A program made the position numbers and the translations under genes. From the NCBI GenBank assembly GCA_936936565.1, contig CAKZIX010000185.1, positions 1 through 30,552 on the forward strand: a stretch of DNA of 30,552 bases, in the 5' to 3' direction. This document shows positions 8,136 to 16,100 of this stretch, in pieces. How positions within the stretch are numbered: position 1 is the first letter of the stretch; each line of letters opens with the position of its first letter. The notes below the pieces were generated by a model. It was given only the letters and a program-made list of their open reading frames with translations. It did no database searches and was not told the DNA's origin. This stretch comes from an uncultured Nocardiaceae bacterium. GTDB taxonomy: Bacteria; Actinomycetota; Actinomycetes; Mycobacteriales; Mycobacteriaceae.

Positions 8136-9338
8136 TCAGCCGCTGATCGTGGCGGAGGTGGACGCGGTGTGGTAGGACCGTGCGCGCACGGCGGCCAGCG
8201 TTTCTCTGATCTCGTCCAACTCCACGGCCACCAGTGGTAGGTCCCCCGTGCGCGCCGGGCGGCCGAGCTTTTCGAGCAGCACGAAGGGCACGGAACCAGG
8301 GTCGACCGCCAGGTGGCCGCGCTTGTTGTCGTCCTTAACGACATCGAGGATCTGGTCGGTGTCGAGCCAGGCGGGGATCTCGGCGGGCACGCCTAGCCCC
8401 GTCACGATCTCGACGTGCAGCCTTAGGTCGTCGTCGCTGAGCCAATCTCTTTGGTGGGAGATGTTGGCAGCGACGACCATGCCGAGGGCGATCGATTCGC
8501 CGTGGGAAAGGCCGTCGCTGCCGCGGAGGCGGTGATCGACAAGTTCGATCGCATGGCCCACCGTATGCCCGTACTCCAGCACCAGTCCGTCGCGTTGTTC
8601 GCGGGTGTCGCGTCTGGTGACCAACGTCTTCGCGCCGATGCTGGCGTCGAGCAGCCACAGCAACGCTCGCGGGCTGGCCAGGTCGGACTCATCGACGACG
8701 CGCCTCAGCGCGGGCAGTACGTCTGGTTGGATCGCCAGACAGTTCTTTGCCATTTCGCACAGTCCCGAGCGCAGTTCCCGCATCGGAAGGGTCTGAAACA
8801 GTCGCACGTCGGTGAACACCGCGGTCGGTGTGTAGTAGGTGCCGATGTGATTCTTGCCGACCGCACTGTTGATCGCCTGTTTCAGGGACAGGACGGAGTC
8901 CATGGCGGCGATGGTGGTGGTCGGGATGTGGACGAGCCGAACGCCTCGAAACAGCAGGCTTGCGATCACTCCGGCAAGGTTGCCGGGAACGCCGCCGCCG
9001 ACTGACACGACAATGGATTTGCGCGTGGCGCCGTCTCGCAGCGCGCGTTCGATGTGGGAACTGAGGCACGACAGAGTCTTCATCGACTCGCCGTGACCGT
9101 GTGTCAGGACGGTAACCGGTGCGTGCCGGCGCAGGTGGTCGATTACCGCGTCACCGTGCAGGGCCCGCACGCGGTCGTCGGTGACTACGATGTACCGGTC
9201 GGCATCGAGCGACGCGATCGCCTCGATAATGTCGGAAACGCAGTTCTCGCCGTAGAAGTAGGGAAAGGATCGGTCGCCGATCCGAACCGTACGGTGGCGC
9301 AAGGTGTCGCCGAGCGTGGTTGAGCCGGGCGTGGACAT
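8136..9338 (-). CDS. 2-Deoxy-scyllo-inosose synthase (sugar phosphate cyclase)
   Basis: This 400-residue enzyme belongs to the dehydroquinate-synthase superfamily and should cyclise glucose 6-phosphate to 2-deoxy-scyllo-inosose using NAD. The NAD loop is GGGVPGN (114-120). The signature AAMDSVLSLKQAINSAVGKN (144-163) is the DOI-synthase form (as in BtrC/NeoC) rather than the DSSVGGKT form of dehydroquinate synthase. Metal ligands are visible as E195 (GLCEMAKN), H258/H262 (EYGHTVGHAIE) and H279 (LSHGES). The ATG at 9338 is chosen because AGGAG precedes it by 9 bases and the family begins here. An in-frame extension to 9590 would overlap the carbamoyltransferase and is Arg/Thr-rich. It commits primary sugar to the aminocyclitol core. 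Confidence 0.93.
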   Translation of the reverse strand: MSTPGSTTLGDTLRHRTVRIGDRSFPYFYGENCVSDIIEAIASLDADRYIVVTDDRVRALHGDAVIDHLRRHAPVTVLTHGHGESMKTLSCLSSHIERALRDGATRKSIVVSVGGGVPGNLAGVIASLLFRGVRLVHIPTTTIAAMDSVLSLKQAINSAVGKNHIGTYYTPTAVFTDVRLFQTLPMRELRSGLCEMAKNCLAIQPDVLPALRRVVDESDLASPRALLWLLDASIGAKTLVTRRDTREQRDGLVLEYGHTVGHAIELVDHRLRGSDGLSHGESIALGMVVAANISHQRDWLSDDDLRLHVEIVTGLGVPAEIPAWLDTDQILDVVKDDNKRGHLAVDPGSVPFVLLEKLGRPARTGDLPLVAVELDEIRETLAAVRARSYHTASTSATISG

Positions 9339-9403
9339 GGTGTTGTGCTCCTGTCGTCGATTCGGACGCGTAACGTTCACTTGCGCCCATGGAAGGGTGC
9401 TGC

Positions 9404-11383
9404 TCAGCTGCCCGACGGTGCGGGTAGGACTCGGATCAGACGGCGTTGCCAGAGGTCGTAGGCTTCGGCGCGGAGTTGTCCCCGCACGTCGTCGGTGACT
9501 GGGAGATCGCTGATCCGGCCGGCTTTGGCGAGTGTCTCGGCGAGCGGTTCGGTGACCGCCGTGGTCTTGCTTGGATACGAGCTGCGCCATATCTCGCGGC
9601 TACTGCCGAGCCGGGTCGTAGTGCTTCCCATTGCGCAAAGCGGCATCAGTTCGAGACGGGCGTGATCGATCGCGGTCTCCGCCTCGTCTCGGCGGCGCGC
9701 GAGATAGGGCCCGATGGCGAGCAACGTCAAACCCGTTGTGATGAAGGAGGCGACAACGTCGTCGACGGACTGCACGATGGGCTCCGCATTGTTGTTGAAC
9801 GACGTGTTGAGCAGGACGGGCACGCCGGTGAGAGCTTCGAATTTCTTGAGCAGGCGCCAGAATCGCGGGTTCTGGTCGGGATCGAGCACCTGGATGCGCG
9901 ATGTACCGTCGACATGCGTGGTCGCGCCGAGCCGAGCGCGATGTTCGGGCCTGACCGGGACGACGAATCCCATGTAGCTGTGATCGGCGTCGACATCGGA
10001 TAGTTCGAAGAAGGTCTCGGCGTCTTCGCGGGTGACCACGGGCGCGAACGGCCGGTAGTCTTCCCGCTTTTTGATGAGTTGGTTGACGCGGTCGCGGTTC
10101 TCGGCCGGGCGCGGATCGGCGAGGATACTGCGATTACCCAAGGCACGCGGGCCGAATTCGGCACGCCCGTGGGCCCACCCCACCACTGCACCGTCGGCGA
10201 GGGCAGCCGCGACGGTTGCCTCCAGGTCGACCGGTGCGTCGAAGTCGATGAATTCTCGCCACCGCTCGAGCCCGCGGCCGATCTCGGCGTCGGTGCCGAG
10301 TGTGGTGCCGAGGTAGGCCGTGGGACTGTATCGGTCGCCTGCCCGCGCGGGTTTGTGTTTTTGCTCGGTGAGCATTGCTGCCCCGAGTGCGGCGCCGGCG
10401 TCATGGGCGGCAGCGGGGATGTAGATCGACCTGAGACCTTTGAGCGACAGCAGCTTCCCGTTCAATGAAGTGTTCTGCGCGACTCCGCCGGCCATGCAGA
10501 GGCGGTCGGCACCGGTCTGCGCGCGCCAATGGGTGATGACGTGGACGCTGACTCGTTCGAGGACTTCTTGCGCGGCGGCGGCCAAGTCCTTGTGCGACTG
10601 TGTAATCGGTTCATCGGACCGGCGTGGCCGCAGGCCGGATTCGAGCATCGCGGCGACGGCTTCTTCGTGGGACAAGTGGTACTCGCCGCCCGTTTCGAGG
10701 GAGTGGATGCCGTCGAAGAGCTTCCGGTAGCGCGCCGGGTCGCCGAAGGAGGCGAGGCCCATCACCTTGTATTCGTCGAAGTTGCGGTATCCGATCATCT
10801 TTGTGACGGCGGTGTAGAAGTGGCCGAGGGAGTGGTCGCGCGAATAGGAGTGCAGTAGCTCGAGCCCGTCACTTCCAGCCGTGAAGATGCTGATGCCGTC
10901 CCGTTCGGCGTTTCCGTCCGAGACAACAACGAGCGCGGAATCGAATCCGGAGTCGTAGAACGCGCTCGCGGCGTGGGTGTGGTGATGGCTGACGAAGACC
11001 AGATCCTCGTCGGCGAATTCGCGGCCTAGGGATTCCGCGAGCCGGTCGCGGATCCGTTCTCGTGCGGGTCGGTAGGGCATGAGCGGGTCGTCGGCGGCGA
11101 CACGAGCGAGGTCCGCGTCGACGTAGTCCTCCTCGAAGTAGTACGCGACCCGTTCGATGGCTCGTGGTGTGAGTCCGGCCGCGTCAAGGCTTGCGCGGAC
11201 AGCGTGAATCGGAAATCGGAAGGTGTGTTTGTCGCGGTTGAGCCGTTCCTCCTCGACGGCGGCCAGTGTCTTGCCATCATTGACGACGCAGGCGGCGGCG
11301 TCGTGGCTGTACTTGTAGAACGTTGTCGGATAATGGTCGTCTTGTTCGGTCGTGAACAGGCCAGAAATTCCTAGGACTGCCAT
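9404..11383 (-). CDS. NodU/TobZ-family O-carbamoyltransferase
   Basis: The 659 residues have an N-terminal Kae1-like domain and a C-terminal YrdC-like domain. Such enzymes make carbamoyl-AMP from carbamoyl phosphate and ATP and move the carbamoyl group to a hydroxyl. Seen in order: SHDAA (H27), the metal-site cluster SHHHTHAASAF (133-142), SDGNAE (D156), EYKVMGLASFG, GVAQNTSLNGK, EFGPRALGNRSIL, REDYRPFAPVV and LLNTSFNNN, all family hallmarks. GGAGGG lies 7 bases before the ATG. After the conserved core there is a tail of about 90 residues that differs from what I recall of family members. Neighbours imply that it carbamoylates a cyclitol hydroxyl, as TobZ does on aminoglycosides. It lies 50 bases after the ligase gene. 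Confidence 0.95.
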   Translation of the reverse strand: MAVLGISGLFTTEQDDHYPTTFYKYSHDAAACVVNDGKTLAAVEEERLNRDKHTFRFPIHAVRASLDAAGLTPRAIERVAYYFEEDYVDADLARVAADDPLMPYRPARERIRDRLAESLGREFADEDLVFVSHHHTHAASAFYDSGFDSALVVVSDGNAERDGISIFTAGSDGLELLHSYSRDHSLGHFYTAVTKMIGYRNFDEYKVMGLASFGDPARYRKLFDGIHSLETGGEYHLSHEEAVAAMLESGLRPRRSDEPITQSHKDLAAAAQEVLERVSVHVITHWRAQTGADRLCMAGGVAQNTSLNGKLLSLKGLRSIYIPAAAHDAGAALGAAMLTEQKHKPARAGDRYSPTAYLGTTLGTDAEIGRGLERWREFIDFDAPVDLEATVAAALADGAVVGWAHGRAEFGPRALGNRSILADPRPAENRDRVNQLIKKREDYRPFAPVVTREDAETFFELSDVDADHSYMGFVVPVRPEHRARLGATTHVDGTSRIQVLDPDQNPRFWRLLKKFEALTGVPVLLNTSFNNNAEPIVQSVDDVVASFITTGLTLLAIGPYLARRRDEAETAIDHARLELMPLCAMGSTTTRLGSSREIWRSSYPSKTTAVTEPLAETLAKAGRISDLPVTDDVRGQLRAEAYDLWQRRLIRVLPAPSGS

Positions 11384-11433
11384 TTTCTACCCTCCTCAAA
11401 TGGTTGCTGCGCTGTGATGGGCCGTCTGGCCGG

Positions 11434-13101
11434 TCAGTCGGAATGCCTTGTCCGAAAGCGTGTTTGATCGAGAAGCTGGTCGCGGAGTCGGTTGCGGTCG
11501 ATTTTTCCCATTGCGGTGAGCGGGAAGGACGAGACTGTGAAGAGTTCGTCGGGCGCCTTCTGTGTCGCCACCCCGCTGTCGCGGAAGTGCTGTTTCACTG
11601 CGTCGACGGACGGTGGCCGAAGCCTCTGTTGGGTGAGGATGATCGCGGCCGCGACGCATTCGCCAAGTTCGGGATGTGGCCAGGCGAAGGCGACAGCGTC
11701 GGAGACGCCGTCCATGGCACATAGGATCGTCTCGACTTCGGTGACGGCGATTTTCTCGCCGCCGCGGTTGACGAGTTCCTTCAGGCGTCCGACGACGACG
11801 AGATTTCCGGAGGGGTGCCATCGCACGAGGTCACCGGTTCGGTGCCAGCCGTCCGGGGTCTTATCGGACCTGCCGGAGGAATGTCCCAGATAGCCAGCGG
11901 CCATCGATGCTCCTCTTGCGATCAACTCCCCTACGGTGCCGTCTGGGACATCGGTTCCGGTCGCGTCGACGATCCTGATCTTGTCGAATCCGCTCACCGG
12001 TCGGCCCTGTGTGGCGTTGACGACATCGAGAGGGTCGTCGAGTCTGGTCATGCTCACCAGTCCCTCCGACATCCCGTAGACCTGCTGGACCGTGGCGCCG
12101 AATCGGACGCCTACGCGTTTGGCGAGGTCGGGCGGGGTGACGGCGCCGCCGATCTGGACGACCGCGAGGGTGGACAGGTCGGGACGGCTCGTAGGGGCAT
12201 CGTCGAGATGGGCGAGCCACCTCTTGGCGACCGCAGGGACGATCGCGGTCATCGTGATCTTCTCTTTCTCGATCAACGGCAATGCCGATTCGGGTGCAGG
12301 AGAAGCGGCCATGACGACCGTGCCGCCGCTGGCTAGCACACCCAGTGCCCCGGGAGAGGCGAGAGAGAAGTTGTGTGCGACCGGGAGCACCGCCAAATAC
12401 CGTGTGTTCTGTGTCACTCCGGCCACCTGTGCGCAGTTGCGGAACGCGTGCTCGTAGTCGGCGTGTGTGTGCTGTACGAGTTTTGGTTCTCCGGTCGTCC
12501 CACCGGAGCAGAGCACGACCGCGCCGGCCGCAGGATCCGGACTCCGACGATCCAGCTGTCGCCGAAGTGGGCCGGTGTGCCGGGCGCCGAGCAGTTTCGG
12601 TCGCAGATCGATATTCTCGGCGGCCACGCGTGTCCCGACGACGAGCGGAGGACAGGTGAAATCCGCTGCCGTGGCGACCGACTGAGCAATGTGTTGATGA
12701 TCTTCGTCGCGGAATCGATCCGTGACGACGATCGCTTTTGCCCCGCTCGTTCGAGCGATGCGCGTCAGTTCGTGCTGCCGGAAGGACATTAGCGCCATAA
12801 CCGCGCGCACACCGACCCGCTGGCATCCCAGCAAAACGGCGAGGAACTCCCAACTGTTGGGTAGTTGGATTAGAACCGCATCGCCTTCCGCCAGGCGGTG
12901 ATCAAGCAGCGCCTGCGCCATCAGGTCGGATCGGCGGGCAAGTTCGTCGTAGCTGAGCCGCGTCGCAGCGTCCACGACGGCGGTGCTGGGACCATAGGTG
13001 TCGGCCCATTGCCAGAGGTGATGTCCGAGAGGGGATCTCCGCCACGCTCCTCTCCGGAAGTAGTCTGCTTCGTCGATTGGAGCGTGTGCCGGCGCGCTCA
13101 C
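11434..13101 (-). CDS. Aryl-acid AMP ligase (EntE/DhbE-like)
   Basis: Starting at the GTG at 13101 gives 555 aa, the usual length of EntE-type ligases. This GTG overlaps the PKS stop (GTGA), indicating translational coupling. The frame is open further upstream but would read inside the PKS gene, so the extension is rejected. Motifs in order: LCSGGTTGEPKLVQHTH (ATP loop, about 197), LPVAHNFSLASPG (about 239-251), VYGMSEG, WHRTGDLVRW and the C-terminal PLTAMGKIDRNRLR lysine. H243-N244 and S249 correspond to the DhbE residues that contact the 2-hydroxyl of dihydroxybenzoate. The expected substrate is the hydroxybenzoate from the chorismatase, released as the CoA thioester or handed to a carrier. 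No free-standing aryl carrier protein is in the window. Confidence 0.9.
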   Translation of the reverse strand: MSAPAHAPIDEADYFRRGAWRRSPLGHHLWQWADTYGPSTAVVDAATRLSYDELARRSDLMAQALLDHRLAEGDAVLIQLPNSWEFLAVLLGCQRVGVRAVMALMSFRQHELTRIARTSGAKAIVVTDRFRDEDHQHIAQSVATAADFTCPPLVVGTRVAAENIDLRPKLLGARHTGPLRRQLDRRSPDPAAGAVVLCSGGTTGEPKLVQHTHADYEHAFRNCAQVAGVTQNTRYLAVLPVAHNFSLASPGALGVLASGGTVVMAASPAPESALPLIEKEKITMTAIVPAVAKRWLAHLDDAPTSRPDLSTLAVVQIGGAVTPPDLAKRVGVRFGATVQQVYGMSEGLVSMTRLDDPLDVVNATQGRPVSGFDKIRIVDATGTDVPDGTVGELIARGASMAAGYLGHSSGRSDKTPDGWHRTGDLVRWHPSGNLVVVGRLKELVNRGGEKIAVTEVETILCAMDGVSDAVAFAWPHPELGECVAAAIILTQQRLRPPSVDAVKQHFRDSGVATQKAPDELFTVSSFPLTAMGKIDRNRLRDQLLDQTRFRTRHSD

Positions 13102-16100
13102 AGCTGAGTTCCGGCGTCGTCGGTGGTCGCCGCGGAGGTCAACTGATCGGCGATGTACAACGCGATGCCGCTCGTCGTAGGACGCTCCCAGAGCATGCTC
13201 GCGGGTAGCCGGAGATGGAATGTCCGTTCGAGCGCGCGCCTGATGGCGAGTGTCATGACGGAGTCGAGGCCCATCTCGGTCAATGACCTGCTGCCCGTAA
13301 TTTCCTCGGCGGGTATCCGAGTCTCGTGCGCGATGTGGCGGCGAACCTCGGATTCGACCCGATCGAGATCGGCGCTGCCATGGTTGTCGAGCCACTCGTG
13401 CGGCGTGATCTCGCCGTTCGATCCGTGGACCGCAGTCAGTTCCGACAGGAGGGGAAGCCTCATCGCGGTGTGGTCGCTGTCGATGGTCCGGAGGATGGCG
13501 AGCTCTGCCTGCTGCGAGGTGCAGGCAAGGTCCCAGCATCGGAGGGCCTCGTCGACGCTGATGTCGCCGGTGCCCCGCGCGGCCAGTTCGGCGTCTATGA
13601 CGGCGGACGAGGTCGACATTCCGAGGCCGCGCCAGGATGTCCACTGGAACGAGATAGTGTCGGTGACGCCGCTGTGATGTCGGTGGCGCGCCAGTCCGTC
13701 GAGGTAGGCGTTGGCGGCGGCGTATGCGGTCTGGCCGTGCAGGCCCAGCAGAGGGCCGCACGAGGAGAACAGCACGAAGAAGTCGACTGTCCCAGGCGGA
13801 AACAGCTCGTGCAACAGTCGGGCGCCGGAGACCTTGGGGTGCATGACCGTCGTCAGGGATGCGTGGTTGATGTCCAGGGCTGCGCGATTGTCCAGGACGC
13901 CGGCGGCATGCACGACGCCGCGGATCGGTGGTAGATCCGCTGTCGCTTGCCGTAACGAGGCGTGGAGCGTCGGCGCGTCGCCGACATCGGCCGCCACGAT
14001 GGTCACTGAGGCGCCGCGCGAGCGCATCGTCTCGATAGCGTCGAGTTGTCGCTGAATACCTTCCGGATCAACGGCATCGGAGGCATCAGCGGAGCCGAGA
14101 CCGCTGCGGCTGAGCAGGACGATCGACCGAGCGCCGCGGTCGACGAGCCACGACGCCACGATGAGGCCGAGAGCTCCGAGGCCGCCGGTGATCAGATAGC
14201 TCGCGTCCTTTCGGCAGTGGACGCCTGTGGTGGCGCTGGGCGGCGCCACGGGAACGAGCCGGGCTACCGCGAGGTCGTCTCCGCGCGCCGCGACTACATC
14301 TTCGTGCGGTTGGACTGTCACGATCTCGACCAGGCGTGACAAGCTGGTGGATGTCGGTGTGGCTTCGAGATCGACAATTCCGCCCCACAGCTCGGGATGC
14401 TCGTTCGCCAGAACGCGACCCACACCCCATAGCGTCGAGTCGCTCAGCGATTCCAGCGTCTCTGCCTCGCGGGCGCCTCGTGTGACGGCCCAAACCCGAG
14501 CTCCACTACCCGACCCGGCGAGACGCTGGATGGTTTCGCTCAGCAGCCACGCGGCCTGCGACGCCGCCGAGTTCGACGACTCGTCGGTGTTGGTCCGTGG
14601 TGGGGCGATCAGCACGGCGGTACGGTTGTCGATTGTCGTCCCGGTCAGCTGATCCGGTCCTGCAACGATAGTGGTGGTGACAGTGTCGGTGACGTCGGCG
14701 AGGGCCGCCGCGAGCGCTGGGTCGCCGAGCACGATCAGCCGCTTTGGCGCCCGGCGACCTCGTCGCGGCTTTTTTGGTAGCGGGAGCGGGTGCCACGCTG
14801 TCGCGTGTATGAGATGGCCGACATCGGCGGGCGCGTCGCTCGGTCGTTCGGGATCGCGGTAGCAGAGTCCGCCGATATGCGCGAATGGTTCACCGTCGTC
14901 GCGCGCAATTGTCACATCGACGACGTCACTCAAGCCGTCGCGGATCCGCACGTGAACTGCCGCCGATGCGGGCAGGCGATCCGCAAGAGTCACGATAGCC
15001 TCGACACGGGCGACCATTTTCAGTCGGTCGTTGTTCGACAACACGATAGTCGCGATGGATGTCGCTGCATCGATCAAGGGCGCGAACGGGCGCTCAGCGC
15101 CCACGTCGACCAGCGCGATCGTTTCGGTTTCGTTGCGGCGCACCGAGGTCACTCTCCACTCGAAGCCGGTGTCGGCGACACCGACCGACTCGAGGTGGTT
15201 GACGATGTGATCTGCGCTGAGCTCGACCGCGCAGCGCTGCCTGATCCGTTCGAGATCGAGGCGCTCGAAAGCGTGCGAGGACGCGTCGAACAGTTCCGCG
15301 GTCGCGTGAACGCCCCAGGTTTCGGTCTCGGCGCGCTTCGAGCTGCGAGAGGCCAGGGACACGCGGTCGTTTTCGACCACGACCTGGATCTCGCGCGGAC
15401 CGTTCAGCGCGAGCGGCGAACGGAACTCGACACCGCGCAAGCCGGTCCGGTCGGTGGGCGCGCTCACCGCGCGCGCTGACAACAGCGTATTGACAATGAC
15501 CGCTGCGGGCACAATCTCCACGCCGCCGATCGGGTGCGAACCTGGATACGGCCGCGTTCGGTAGTCGACCGTCGTGTGCCACGTGCTGACGCCAGGAATC
15601 GCGTGCACGTCGACGCTCGCGGCCAACAGACTGTGGCTGCTCGGATTGTGAAGTGGCCCTTGAGCCGTGGTCGGCTGGCCAGCGTACCAGTAACGCCGGT
15701 GGCGCCAGCTGGTGGTCGGCAGATCGATGAATCGACCACCGACCTTCGACCACTCGATCTCGGTTCCGTGCGCGTACAGGAACGCCTTGTTGGCGAGCAA
15801 CGTCGACAGCTGCGGGCGGTGTCGGCGCATCGTGTGTGCGACGATCGCTTCCGTGACGTCGTTTGCCGTAAGCGTTTCTGTAATCGAATGCGCGACGATG
15901 GGGTGCGGTGAGATTTCGAGGAACGCGCGATGGCCATCGGATGCCGCGGCGGCGACGGCCTGGGTGAACCGGACCGGGTTGCGCAGATTGGCTGCCCAGT
16001 AGTCGGCATCGCGAGCAACGTGGGCGCGTGCGTCCTCGAGGGCGGTGGTGTAGAGACGAACACTGGCCGGTTTGACCGGCAAATCGGATGCCGCGCTGCG

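Noticed and set aside
8136..9338. Calling the cyclase a 3-dehydroquinate synthase
   Set aside because: The DSVLSLKQA signature and the aminotransferase/carbamoyltransferase context fit DOI synthase; dehydroquinate synthases have DSSVGGKT at this place.
13102..13761. N-terminal extension of the aryl ligase by 220 codons
   Set aside because: It reads inside the PKS ACP/KR region, is Arg-rich, and the GTG overlapping the PKS stop gives the normal family length.
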